A DNA stretch of 64,000 nt from JABDKJ01 sp039028335 (GTDB lineage: Bacteria; Bacteroidota; Bacteroidia; Flavobacteriales_D; JABDKJ01), in contig JBCCIF010000001.1 of the NCBI GenBank assembly GCA_039028335.1, positions 46,725-110,724 of the forward strand, in the 5' to 3' direction. The position numbers and the translations under genes are program-made. The notes under the pieces were generated by a model that was given only the letters and a program-made list of their open reading frames with translations, made no database searches and had not been told where the DNA came from. Each line of letters starts with the position of its first letter. Within the stretch, counting starts at the first letter, position 1. Positions 26,115-34,958 of this stretch are shown in pieces.

Positions 26115-28898
26115 CTAGTGCGCTTCAAGCCAATTTTGACCTGTTCCCGCATCTACTTTCATCGGAACTTTTAAGTTAGGAATGGCTGATTCCATAAGCT
26201 CTTTTACAAGAGATTGAACTTCCTCTAATTCGGGTTTAAATACATCAAAAACAAGTTCATCATGCACTTGTAAGGTCATGCGCGATTTTAATTCCCGTTT
26301 ATTCATTTCTCGGTGAATATCAATCATAGCTTTTTTAATCAAATCTGCAGCCGAGCCTTGAATTGGAGAATTAATAGCTTCTCGTTCAGCTGCGCTTCTT
26401 AGCGTGTGGTTCCTCGATTCGATATCTCTGAAAAATCGTTTTCTCCCTAATAGCGTTTCAGTGTATCCATTTTGCCTCGCAAACTCTACAGTGTCGTCCA
26501 TGTATTTTTTGACGTTTGGATACTGTTCAAAATAATTTTCGATCAATTCCTTAGCTTCGGTTCTTGGGATTTTCAGCCTTTGGCTTAAGCCAAAAGCAGA
26601 AATTGCATAGATGATACCGAAATTGACCATTTTGGCCTTTGAGCGCATCTCTCTATCAACATCATCAATGTTTACACCATAGACTTTTGCAGCGGTAGCC
26701 GAATGAATGTCTTGACCTTCCAAAAATGCTTCCATCAGGTTTTGGTCCTCGCTAATTTCCGCGACTAAGCGAAGTTCAATTTGAGAGTAATCAGCAGCCA
26801 AAAGAATATGTTCGCTATTGCGAGGAATGAATGCTTTTCTCACTTTTCTTCCATTCTCTGTTCTGATTGGAATATTCTGCAAATTGGGATTCTGAGAACT
26901 CAATCGTCCAGTCGCTGCAACGGTTTGATTGAACGTTGTATGTATCCTTCCTGTAGCGGGATTAACCAGCTGTGGCAGTGCATCGACATAGGTGTTTTTC
27001 AATTTGGTCAAGCCTCTGTAGTCAAGAATATGCTGGAAGATTTCATGGTCATCTTTCAACTTGGTCAACGTTTCTTCATTGGTCGAATATTGTCCAGTTT
27101 TCGTTTTTGCACCTTTATAGGTCAATTGCATTTGTTCAAATAAAACATCTCCCAATTGTTTAGGGGAGTCCAAATTGAATTCAGTGCCAGACATGGAAAA
27201 GACTTGATCTTTTAATTGCAGTATTTCCTGGCCCAATTCCCCTGAAAAGTTGATTAAAAAATCTTTATCCAATGCCACCCCTTCGAATTCCATATCTGCC
27301 AATACATTGATTAAAGGCGTTTCAATTTCTTCGAGAAGCTTACCGACTTTTTTACTTTCGACTTTGGGTGCAAGTTTCTCTTTCAGTTGAAAGGTGATAT
27401 CCGCATCTTCACTGGCATAATCTGTGATTTTATCCAACGAAACATCACGCATGCTTTTCTGATTCTTTCCTTTTTTACCAATCAATGTTTCAATAGACAC
27501 CGGTGTATAACCCAAGTAGTTTTCAGCAAGGTAATTCATGTTATGCCTGCGCTCAGGTTCAATGAGGTAATGCGCCAACATTGTATCGTATAGATTCTCA
27601 CGTATATCTATGTTGTATTTTTTTAAGACCTTGATGTCATACTTCAAATTCTGACCTATTTTTTCCAGTGAAGGGTCTTCTAAAACGTCTTTAAACTGTT
27701 TCATAAAAGAAGAGCACTCATCAAAATTTTCGGGAGTAGGAACGTAATAAGCCTCTCCACTTTTGACAGCAAATGACAAGCCAACCAATTCAGCCAAGAG
27801 AGGATCAACCCCTGTTGTTTCTGTATCAAAACAATAGGATTTTGAAAAGCGAAGAAGTTTGATCAGGCCGTCAATATCCTCTTGAGATTGCACGAGTTTA
27901 TAAGAATGATCGGTGTTTTCAATATTTTTCCCTTGATCTAGCGTTTCTAAATCTTCTCCACCTGCTCCAAACATATCCATTTGTTCACCTGGCTTAGAGG
28001 GGGCATTAAAGACGTATTCATCGCCTAGAACCCTTTTTCCAAGTGTTCTAAATTCTAATTCTTGAAACAAAGCGGTCAAGGCTTCTTTATTCGGATCATT
28101 GATCAAGAGATCTTCATCGCTAACGTTTATCGGTACGTCTAGAATAATTGTAGCTAAGAGTTTCGAGATTCTACCCTGCTCTGCAAAATTGATGACATTT
28201 TCTTTTTGCTTGCCTTTTAATTGTTCTGTGTTTTCTAATAAACCCTCCAGTGAGCCGAATTGCTTGATCAATTTTTTGGCCGTTTTTTCTCCAATACCTG
28301 GTATTCCAGGGATATTGTCCACTGAATCGCCCCACATTCCCAATATGTCAATGACCTGTTCAGGATGTTCTACTTCCCATTTTTCCTGCACTTCTGGAAT
28401 CCCCAAAATTTCGTCTGGTTTTCCTTGCCTTCCTGGTTTATACATAAAAATATTGTCTGAAACCAACTGAGCATAATCCTTGTCGGGCGTAACCATATAT
28501 ACGGTATATCCTTCCTTTTCTTTTTGTTTGGCCAAGGTCCCTATAATGTCGTCTGCTTCATAGCCAGGGCACTCTAGCGCGGGAATATTAAAGGCCTTGG
28601 TGATCTCTTTGATTATGGGAACAGATATTTGAATGTCCTCTGGCATTTTCTCTCGATTCGCCTTGTAAAATTCAAATTCTTGTGCGCGTGTTGTCGTCTC
28701 GTCATTGCTGTCAAATACAACAGCAAAATGGCTTGGCTGCTTGTTTTTAATGAGGTCATTTAGTGTATTTGTGAAACCGTAGACTGCGGAAACATTCATC
28801 CCCTTTGAATTGGTAATCGGATTACGGATGAAGGCAAAATAAGCGCGGTAAATCAATGCAAAAGCATCCAATAAATAGAGGGTCTTCTTTTCAGACAT
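26115..28898 (-). CDS. polA: DNA polymerase I
   Basis: A 927-residue three-domain polymerase for Okazaki-fragment maturation and repair. The 5'-nuclease domain (residues 1-300) begins LYLLDAFALIYRAYFAF and has GYEADDIIGTLA and DSVDNIPGIPGIGEKTA. The 3'-5' exonuclease domain keeps its catalytic set, with YCFDTETTG (about 354) and YASEDAD, so proofreading is probably active. The polymerase domain has the Motif A segment ADYSQIELRL (about 703) and Motif C HDELVFD (about 879). The ATG at 28898 is chosen over a TTG-type extension to 28928. The next upstream gene ends 26 bases away. Confidence 0.97.
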   Translation of the reverse strand: MSEKKTLYLLDAFALIYRAYFAFIRNPITNSKGMNVSAVYGFTNTLNDLIKNKQPSHFAVVFDSNDETTTRAQEFEFYKANREKMPEDIQISVPIIKEITKAFNIPALECPGYEADDIIGTLAKQKEKEGYTVYMVTPDKDYAQLVSDNIFMYKPGRQGKPDEILGIPEVQEKWEVEHPEQVIDILGMWGDSVDNIPGIPGIGEKTAKKLIKQFGSLEGLLENTEQLKGKQKENVINFAEQGRISKLLATIILDVPINVSDEDLLINDPNKEALTALFQELEFRTLGKRVLGDEYVFNAPSKPGEQMDMFGAGGEDLETLDQGKNIENTDHSYKLVQSQEDIDGLIKLLRFSKSYCFDTETTGVDPLLAELVGLSFAVKSGEAYYVPTPENFDECSSFMKQFKDVLEDPSLEKIGQNLKYDIKVLKKYNIDIRENLYDTMLAHYLIEPERRHNMNYLAENYLGYTPVSIETLIGKKGKNQKSMRDVSLDKITDYASEDADITFQLKEKLAPKVESKKVGKLLEEIETPLINVLADMEFEGVALDKDFLINFSGELGQEILQLKDQVFSMSGTEFNLDSPKQLGDVLFEQMQLTYKGAKTKTGQYSTNEETLTKLKDDHEIFQHILDYRGLTKLKNTYVDALPQLVNPATGRIHTTFNQTVAATGRLSSQNPNLQNIPIRTENGRKVRKAFIPRNSEHILLAADYSQIELRLVAEISEDQNLMEAFLEGQDIHSATAAKVYGVNIDDVDREMRSKAKMVNFGIIYAISAFGLSQRLKIPRTEAKELIENYFEQYPNVKKYMDDTVEFARQNGYTETLLGRKRFFRDIESRNHTLRSAAEREAINSPIQGSAADLIKKAMIDIHREMNKRELKSRMTLQVHDELVFDVFKPELEEVQSLVKELMESAIPNLKVPMKVDAGTGQNWLEAH

Positions 28899-28924
28899 GG
28901 TAAAATTGATATCTGCTAAAGGTA

Positions 28925-29788
28925 TCAATCATCACTAAAAGTTGACTCATCCAATTGTATTTTTTTGCCCCAATATTCAATGTTCTTGATCAATTCTTCT
29001 TCGGGGAAATAAAGCCATGGTTTTGATCTTCGACTAGGTAATATCGTATCGAGTCCTTCGTCTATATATATGAGCCAATAAAGCTTTGTTTCTTCTTGTG
29101 GAACGAGGGGAATAGAATGAACATTCTTTTTTATTCGTGTTGAATCTTCTTGAAAAGTAACGATGTCTTCTCCTGAAGTATGAGGCCAATATTCTCCATT
29201 CTGAGATAAAAAACGTCCTCCGTATCCTTTTCTTTTTTGCAAGCGAAGATCTTCATGCAGTCGATAGGTCCAACTGGCCTTTAGTTCCTGATTTTCCGAG
29301 CTACTGTTCACAATCGAAAATATCGAAACACTGATTAGAGAGTCGGGAAAGAACAAAGTTTGCGAGACCTTGAACGGGCCTTTCTGACTATTTTGAACCA
29401 ACCTTCCCGGAAAAGCAGTTTGATTAATAATCTTCCAAGACCCTTCGGATTGTATGTCTAAAGTAATCATTTGATCAAAGACATACTCTGAGGTGACAGG
29501 ACCGAAAAACCCATTTGAAAATTCTTCATTGAATTGGTCTATAAAGAAGTATTCGTATGAGCCATCTTCATGCTGAAAACCTTGGATGGAAGACTTACCT
29601 TCTTCATAGGAATCCACTTTTCCCAAGAGGGGTTGTGAAAGAATTTCATTGCGTAATTCACGATGATTTTTTTGTCGCTCTTGAGCGCACTGAACCAAAA
29701 AGAAGAGAATTGCGAAACACCACCAATAACATGAGCTTTTCGAAAAAGCGAATGCAGCCTTTGGTATTAAACGCTGTTTATACTTCAA
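28925..29788 (-). CDS. Lipoprotein of unknown function (beta-sandwich, possibly a sugar-hydrolase N-domain)
   Basis: A 287-residue predicted lipoprotein; the hydrophobic segment ends in LVQC near residue 34. The mature part is rich in beta strands (EYFFIDQFNEEFSNGFFG, VSQTLFFPDSLISVSIFSIV, LKASWTYRLHEDLRL). Strand pattern and the ending ELIKNIEYWGKKIQ faintly recall the N-terminal sandwich and linker of GH63-like alpha/alpha-barrel glycosidases, but the catalytic barrel is absent. No ATG is available; the ORF starts with TTG overlapping the aspS stop as TTGA. It is followed closely by polA. I do not recognise the family with confidence. Confidence 0.7.
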   Translation of the reverse strand: MKYKQRLIPKAAFAFSKSSCYWWCFAILFFLVQCAQERQKNHRELRNEILSQPLLGKVDSYEEGKSSIQGFQHEDGSYEYFFIDQFNEEFSNGFFGPVTSEYVFDQMITLDIQSEGSWKIINQTAFPGRLVQNSQKGPFKVSQTLFFPDSLISVSIFSIVNSSSENQELKASWTYRLHEDLRLQKRKGYGGRFLSQNGEYWPHTSGEDIVTFQEDSTRIKKNVHSIPLVPQEETKLYWLIYIDEGLDTILPSRRSKPWLYFPEEELIKNIEYWGKKIQLDESTFSDD

Positions 29789-31539
29789 TCAGTGCTTATG
29801 TTTAGAGCCAGAGACAACTCATCTAATTGCTCGCTGTCAACGGGAGCTGGGGCATCGATCATCACATCTCTGCCTGAATTATTTTTGGGAAAAGCAATGA
29901 AATCTCTAATTGAATCCGAGCCTCCAAATAAAGAACAGAGACGGTCAAAACCAAATGCAATTCCACCATGAGGTGGTGCACCGTATTCAAAGGCGTTCAT
30001 CAAGAAACCAAATTGAGCTTGAGCTTCTTCTTTCGTAAATCCGAGTAAATCAAACATGCGGGATTGAATGGCCTTGTCGTGGATTCGAATAGAACCTCCT
30101 CCTATCTCAACTCCGTTTATTACTAAGTCATAGGCATTGGCGTATACCTTTCCAGGATCACTTTCCATCTTGTCAAGATCTTCAGGACGAGGCGAAGTAA
30201 AAGGGTGATGCATGGCGTGCCAATGACCGCTTTCTTCATCGTACTCAACAAGAGGAAAATCAACGACCCATAGCGGTTTAAACACATTCGGATTTTTTAA
30301 TCCCAGTTCTCCTCCCATGTGCAGTCGCAGTTCACTCATTTGTTTTCTTGTACTATTCAAATCGCCTGATAGGATCAGGATTAAATCTCCTTTTTCCGCA
30401 CCTGATTTTTCTGCCCAGGCAGCCTGTGCTTCTTGATCAAAGAACTTGTCTACCGAAGATTTGAATGTTCCGTCCTCGTTGACTTTACAATAGATTAAAC
30501 CTTTGGCTCCAATTTGAGGTCGTTTTACCCAATCGACTAGCGCATCAACTTGTTTTCTTGTATATACTGCACAACCTTTTGCAACGATAGCGATTACAGT
30601 CTCGCTATTGTCGAATACCTGAAATCCTTTGCCTTTAGTTACATCTTCGATGTACTGAAATTTCATTTCGAAACGAACATCCGGTTTATCATTTCCATAG
30701 TCACGCATGGCATTGTCATAATGCATTTTTGGCAATTCCGGCAGATCAACACCCTTCACTGTTTTGAATAAATGACGCGTTAAACCTTCAAAAGTGTTCA
30801 GGACGTCATCTCGTTCTACAAATGCCATTTCGCAATCTATCTGTGTGAATTCCGGTTGCCTATCTGCTCTTAGGTCCTCATCTCTAAAACACTTCACTAT
30901 TTGATAATAGCGATCGTAACCAGAGACCATTAAGAGCTGTTTAAAGGTCTGAGGAGATTGCGGTAATGCGTAAAATTGGCCTTCGTTCATTCGGCTAGGC
31001 ACCACAAAATCTCGCGCGCCTTCAGGAGTAGATTTAATTAAATAGGGCGTTTCAATTTCAAAGAATCCAATTGAATCCAAATATTTCCTTGTTTCTATAG
31101 ACATGCGATGTCGCAAAGCAAGGTTGTCCATGAGCGGTTTTCTTCTCAGGTCAAGGTAGCGGTATTCCATGCGCAGATCATCTCCGCCATCGGTTTCCGT
31201 TTCAATCGTAAAAGGAGGTGTTTTACTTTCATTCAAAATTTCCAATGTAGAAACTTCAATTTCAATATGTCCTGTAGGAATATTGTCGTTTTTACTAGAG
31301 CGTTCTGCTACACTTCCACGAGCCTTAATAACGAATTCTCGACCCATTTTACGTGCTTTTTCACATAGCTCAGCATTGCTTTCCATATTGAAAACCAATT
31401 GCGTAATGCCGTAACGATCCCGAAGATCAATGAAAGTCATACCTCCGAGATCTCTTGATTTTTGTACCCATCCACAAAGTGTCACTTCCTGACCTTGGTG
31501 ATCTATTCTTAACTCTCCACACGTATGCGTTCTATGCAT
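29785..31539 (-). CDS. aspS: Aspartyl-tRNA synthetase
   Basis: A 584-residue class IIb synthetase. The N-terminal OB-fold (HRTHTCGELR, VTLCGWVQKSRDLGGMTFID) is followed by motif 1, motif 2 FRDEDLRADRQPEFTQIDCE (about residues 214-233), the bacterial GAD insertion and motif 3 GGIAFGFDRL (about 540-549). Length fits the bacterial type. The ATG at 31539 starts the OB domain; the frame continues 15 codons further upstream to 31584. Its stop overlaps the start of the downstream lipoprotein gene. Confidence 0.97.
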   Translation of the reverse strand: MHRTHTCGELRIDHQGQEVTLCGWVQKSRDLGGMTFIDLRDRYGITQLVFNMESNAELCEKARKMGREFVIKARGSVAERSSKNDNIPTGHIEIEVSTLEILNESKTPPFTIETETDGGDDLRMEYRYLDLRRKPLMDNLALRHRMSIETRKYLDSIGFFEIETPYLIKSTPEGARDFVVPSRMNEGQFYALPQSPQTFKQLLMVSGYDRYYQIVKCFRDEDLRADRQPEFTQIDCEMAFVERDDVLNTFEGLTRHLFKTVKGVDLPELPKMHYDNAMRDYGNDKPDVRFEMKFQYIEDVTKGKGFQVFDNSETVIAIVAKGCAVYTRKQVDALVDWVKRPQIGAKGLIYCKVNEDGTFKSSVDKFFDQEAQAAWAEKSGAEKGDLILILSGDLNSTRKQMSELRLHMGGELGLKNPNVFKPLWVVDFPLVEYDEESGHWHAMHHPFTSPRPEDLDKMESDPGKVYANAYDLVINGVEIGGGSIRIHDKAIQSRMFDLLGFTKEEAQAQFGFLMNAFEYGAPPHGGIAFGFDRLCSLFGGSDSIRDFIAFPKNNSGRDVMIDAPAPVDSEQLDELSLALNISTD

Positions 31540-31640
31540 GATTTGAAAATTTGCTGCGAAAATAATGTATTTAAACGGATTCACGGTATTGGGGATTCAT
31601 GCTTTCAAGGTGTTTTTTCAGATTAGACTCGTATTTCTTT

Positions 31641-31672
31641 TTTGGTTTTGATTTTGATTCTAATTTTGATTG
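31641..31672. repeat. Short T-rich TTTTGATT repeats overlapping the tadA promoter
   Basis: Three copies of TTTTGATT (31646-31653, 31652-31659, 31664-31671) lie right upstream of the tadA ATG. The last copy overlaps the TAATTTTG promoter box. The run may be chance in an AT-rich leader. Confidence 0.4.
31661..31668 (+). promoter_or_regulatory. -7 element for tadA, possibly leaderless
   Basis: TAATTTTG is an exact match only 8 bases before the tadA ATG at 31677, so the message would begin at or very near the start codon. Confidence 0.45.
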
Positions 31673-31676
31673 AACT

Positions 31677-32123
31677 ATGCTTGATCAAAGCCCTGAACGA
31701 TACATGCGCGAAGCCCTCAGAGAAGCCGAGAAAGCTTTGGCTCTCGATGAGGTCCCTGTGGGGGCAGTTATTGTATGTAAAGGTATGATCATTGCGCGAG
31801 GGCATAACCTTACAGAGCGGCTCAATGACGTAACAGCGCATGCTGAGATGCAGGCTTTCACTGCCGCTTCGGAATATATAGGAGGTAAGTTTTTGAATGA
31901 ATGCGAGATGTACGTCACTCTTGAACCCTGTATCATGTGCGCAGGGGCAGCATATTGGTCGAGAATTGGAAAAGTTTACTTTGGTGCCTATGATGAAAAA
32001 CGTGGATTTTTAAAAGAAGGTAATCACTTGCTTCATCCCAAAACCCAAATTGAAGGAGGCGTTTTGGAGAATGAATGCAGCGTCTTGTTAAAGGAGTTTT
32101 TTAAGTCAAAAAGATCACTTTGA
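31677..32123 (+). CDS. tadA: tRNA adenosine deaminase
   Basis: A 148-residue zinc deaminase that converts A34 to inosine in tRNA-Arg(ACG). The zinc site is formed by HAEMQAF (about residues 51-57, with the catalytic Glu) and EPCIMCAGA (about 82-90). The region DEVPVGAVIVC (about 24-34) matches the family core. Length is normal. The stop region overlaps the convergent DUF1801 gene by nine bases. Confidence 0.95.
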   Translation: MLDQSPERYMREALREAEKALALDEVPVGAVIVCKGMIIARGHNLTERLNDVTAHAEMQAFTAASEYIGGKFLNECEMYVTLEPCIMCAGAAYWSRIGKVYFGAYDEKRGFLKEGNHLLHPKTQIEGGVLENECSVLLKEFFKSKRSL

Positions 32124-32486
32124 TTTACGCTGATAAGGAATCCGATATTCCAACCATTCCAATCCTTCCTCCAAGAGAACTTTCATAACGGCCTCGTCAA
32201 ATGGATCTCCTTCATGATAAACATGATGACGAACCTGAGTGCCGTCTCCTTCCAAAAGCTCAGGAGTGCGGAATAACGCACCCTTATAAAAGCCGACACG
32301 AATATTTTCCTTGCGAATATGAATGTAACAAAGATTGTGTTTGCCGATAAAGTAAAAGGGTAAGCCCCATTTGATGGACTCTTCTACATGCGGAACAAAA
32401 CCAAGAATACATTCGCGAATTTTATAGGCGATTGGTTTTTGCCAATCGTTTCCATGTTTTTCGATATGTGCAACAATTCGGCTCAA
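32115..32486 (-). CDS. DUF1801 domain protein
   Basis: A 123-residue cytoplasmic protein of the DUF1801/YdhG-like group (frataxin-like fold). Recognisable parts are PHVEESIKWGLPFYFIGKHN (about residues 34-53) and ENIRVGFYKGALF. No function is known for the family. Upstream of the TTG at 32486 a stop codon closes the frame within 9 bases, so the start is that TTG. It is divergent from the bacilliredoxin gene, with a 50-base spacer. Confidence 0.83.
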   Translation of the reverse strand: MSRIVAHIEKHGNDWQKPIAYKIRECILGFVPHVEESIKWGLPFYFIGKHNLCYIHIRKENIRVGFYKGALFRTPELLEGDGTQVRHHVYHEGDPFDEAVMKVLLEEGLEWLEYRIPYQRKSK

Positions 32487-32510
32487 TACCGGTTATTCTT
32501 TTTGAATTGC

Positions 32511-32518
32511 TAATTTTG
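32511..32518 (+). promoter_or_regulatory. -7 element for the bacilliredoxin gene
   Basis: TAATTTTG is an exact TAnnTTTG match 18 bases before the ATG at 32537. Confidence 0.45.
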
Positions 32519-32536
32519 CATCAAATTTAAGAGATT

Positions 32537-32953
32537 ATGTATCCAGAAGAAATGGTATTGCCAATGAAAGGCGAATTGACGGAAGTAGGATTTCAGGAAA
32601 TGAAAACTCCGGAAGAGGTAGACGCAATTTTAAATTCAGGCGCAGAAGAAACGGTTTTGGTTGTCTTAAATTCTGTTTGTGGTTGTGCGGCTGGATCAAT
32701 GCGTCCTGCAGTTAAATTAGCCGTGCAGCATGATAAATTACCATCTAAATTGACTACTTCATTTGCTGGATTTGATGGAGAAGCAGTGGCGCAAGCAAGA
32801 AAATATATGCTACCCTATCCGCCTTCATCACCGAGTATTGCCCTCTTTAAAAACGGAAAGTTAGTTCACATGATAGAACGTCATCACATTGAGGGGAGAA
32901 CAGCAGAAATGATAGCTGACCATATGAAAATGGCCTTTGACGAATTTTGTTAA
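32537..32953 (+). CDS. Bacilliredoxin (BrxA/BrxB family)
   Basis: A 138-residue thioredoxin-fold protein with the CGC active site in NSVCGCAAGSMRPA (Cys48, Cys50). In Bacillus such proteins remove bacillithiol from mixed disulfides on oxidised proteins. The family is widely kept in Bacteroidota. The PPSSPSIALFKNGKLVHM segment (about residues 96-113) carries the cis-proline loop. It is monocistronic, with a -7 box upstream. Confidence 0.93.
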   Translation: MYPEEMVLPMKGELTEVGFQEMKTPEEVDAILNSGAEETVLVVLNSVCGCAAGSMRPAVKLAVQHDKLPSKLTTSFAGFDGEAVAQARKYMLPYPPSSPSIALFKNGKLVHMIERHHIEGRTAEMIADHMKMAFDEFC

Positions 32954-32980
32954 TGCCTGAACCGAACAGATAACAAGGGA

Positions 32981-34765
32981 TTATTTTTTCTTCAATTTTT
33001 CAATTTCCACTTGCAGCTGCATAATAATAGCTTGCTGCTCTTGAATACTTTTTATTAGGACAGGAATAAGAGAGTTATAGCGTAACCCAAAATTTTCCAA
33101 TTCCACTTCTTCGTAACGATCTGATGATCCTTCGATTAATTCATGATTGGTCGTTTTGACCGCCTCAGGGATCAGCGATAAAATGTTTTGTGCACTCAAT
33201 CCAATTTTTTGTTCCTGAAAAGGGTCCTCACGTAATACATAGGAATACGTTTCGAGTTGCATGAGTTCATTCAAGCCATAGGACAGAGGCTTGACATTTT
33301 CCTTCATGCGCATATCTGAAACATTAATGAAATTGTCGGCCCACATGTCATCCCAATAAAAAGGGGGCTCGCCCATATCCAATGTAAAAGTGGATATTGG
33401 ATCAAAATCTGCCAATAAGGAGATTGTATTTGTTCCATCGCTGAAATATTCCGTATCTCCTAAACCGAATATGGTATTGGAAGTAGCGCTACCATTTCTC
33501 ACATGCAAAGTGTAGGCAGGATTGGCGTGCCCGATGCCCACATTGTCCGTTAAGCCATTGGTCGATATGAGGGTTGCGGAACTTCCGCGCACAATAAAGT
33601 TAACGTTCGCATTGCTTTTATTAAAAATGGCACTGCCATCGACATCTAGATTTGCTATTGGGCTTTGTGTGTTTACACCAAGCGTATTGTTTATAAAGAC
33701 TATGTCATTGGCAAAATCTCCTCCTAAGAGAGGAAATGAACTGTTGTTATTGTCTAGATATAGTTGATTACTCATGGATTCGTTCTCGCCTGCTCGATGT
33801 CCGATGAATATATTTCCACTACCAGTGTTGGATCTTCCTGCTCCAAATCCAACATACACATTCTCATTTCCATGGTTCAACCCCAGACCTGCTTCAGAGC
33901 CGATAACAACATTTTCGCTGCCCATCGCTGCATTGTATGCAGATCGTTCGCCTATGAATACATTGAAATCTCCCATTGATGAATTGAAGCCTGCATTTTG
34001 GCCTATCATGGTATTTGCCGATCCAATATTGTCAAATCCCGCACTTTGACCAACAAAGGTATTATAGGATCCATCGTCATTGTTATAGCCGGCCTGTTGA
34101 CCTAATGCGGTATTTGCCGCCCCTGTGTCATTACTGAAACCTGCATTGTGGCCCAAATAGGTGTTCAGTGTCGAGGAACTTGCATTCAATCCTGCATTGG
34201 CACCAACAAATGTGCTATATGAAACTTCGCTTGCCACATTTCCAGCCCTATTTCCCAAGAAGGTGTTATAAATCCCATCACTTAGGTTCGGGTTAAGATT
34301 TAACCCCGACAATTCACCGAGCAAGGTATTGTTCATGTTGTTGGTCAATTCGATAGAAGAAACGCCATTGGCATTTTTAGAGTACTTGAGAACTTCTGTT
34401 CCACTTAAGGTCATTCTCACCATGTCTTCATCTGGATTTTGTTCAACATCAACCCAGGTGTCTTCGTCTTCATCAATCAGACGAACAATACTTTTCGATA
34501 GCAAAGGAATCCAAATTGCACCGTTGAAATAGAAAAAGCCAGAATCCGCATTGTGCTGATAAATCAAAAGTCCTGTCGCTGGACTGCTAATCCCATTTTT
34601 TTGAGCTTCGGTGAGTCTGGGAACAAGAAAGCCTTTGTCACTCGCCTTGATATCAAGTATTGCCGAAGGATCGGGGTTTGAGCCGTCTTCATTGATGCCA
34701 ATATTCTGAGCCAATGCTGACCATGAATAAAGAATGATTACGATGAGTGTGGTTAGACGAATCAT
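32981..34765 (-). CDS. Surface protein with head-type repeats and S74 intramolecular chaperone domain
   Basis: A 594-residue exported protein (signal peptide, residues 1-19). After an N-terminal segment common in Bacteroidota (GINEDGSNPDPSAILDIKAS, GFLVPRLTEAQ) come eleven copies of a degenerate N-T-x-[FLIV]-G-x-x-A-G repeat (about residues 150-330), as in trimeric YadA-type heads. The end has the S74 chaperone signature NVSDMRMKENVKPL (about 480-493), AQNILSLIPEAV and a C-terminal coiled coil. In phage tail spikes S74 domains help trimerise and then cut themselves off at the serine. Here a trimeric surface fibre is inferred. Confidence 0.88.
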   Translation of the reverse strand: MIRLTTLIVIILYSWSALAQNIGINEDGSNPDPSAILDIKASDKGFLVPRLTEAQKNGISSPATGLLIYQHNADSGFFYFNGAIWIPLLSKSIVRLIDEDEDTWVDVEQNPDEDMVRMTLSGTEVLKYSKNANGVSSIELTNNMNNTLLGELSGLNLNPNLSDGIYNTFLGNRAGNVASEVSYSTFVGANAGLNASSSTLNTYLGHNAGFSNDTGAANTALGQQAGYNNDDGSYNTFVGQSAGFDNIGSANTMIGQNAGFNSSMGDFNVFIGERSAYNAAMGSENVVIGSEAGLGLNHGNENVYVGFGAGRSNTGSGNIFIGHRAGENESMSNQLYLDNNNSSFPLLGGDFANDIVFINNTLGVNTQSPIANLDVDGSAIFNKSNANVNFIVRGSSATLISTNGLTDNVGIGHANPAYTLHVRNGSATSNTIFGLGDTEYFSDGTNTISLLADFDPISTFTLDMGEPPFYWDDMWADNFINVSDMRMKENVKPLSYGLNELMQLETYSYVLREDPFQEQKIGLSAQNILSLIPEAVKTTNHELIEGSSDRYEEVELENFGLRYNSLIPVLIKSIQEQQAIIMQLQVEIEKLKKK

Positions 34766-34913
34766 TAAATAGTACGCGTAAATTGTTATTTGGTCTACGT
34801 TTATCGGGCTTTTATGTTTCCTTTTTTAAAATTTCGAACTTTTGTGAGATGGTGCCGTTAAAAAGGCTGATTTTAATTGCGAATGGTAGCTTGTTTCAAA
34901 GAAAAAATAGTTT

Positions 34914-34921
34914 TATCTTCG
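34914..34921 (+). promoter_or_regulatory. Promoter for the rplM-rpsI-rpsB-tsf cluster
   Basis: TATCTTCG (7 of 8 to TAnnTTTG) with TTG at 34891-34893, 20 bases upstream, fits the -33/-7 spacing of Bacteroidota ribosomal promoters. It lies in the 193-base divergent gap 34766-34958, in which nothing else was recognised. Confidence 0.45.
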
Positions 34922-34958
34922 CACGCCCAAATAAAAGGGACATTTAAATATTAGAAAA

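Noticed and set aside
31641..31672. TTTTGATT copies as a CRISPR-like or satellite array
   Set aside because: Only three short copies without regular spacers, overlapping a promoter box.
32981..34765. Prophage remnant because of the tail-fibre-type domain
   Set aside because: Signal peptide, Bacteroidota N-terminal segment and no neighbouring phage genes point to a resident surface protein.
34766..34958. Small RNA or tRNA in the largest intergenic gap
   Set aside because: No cloverleaf or stable hairpin could be drawn; only a promoter was supported.
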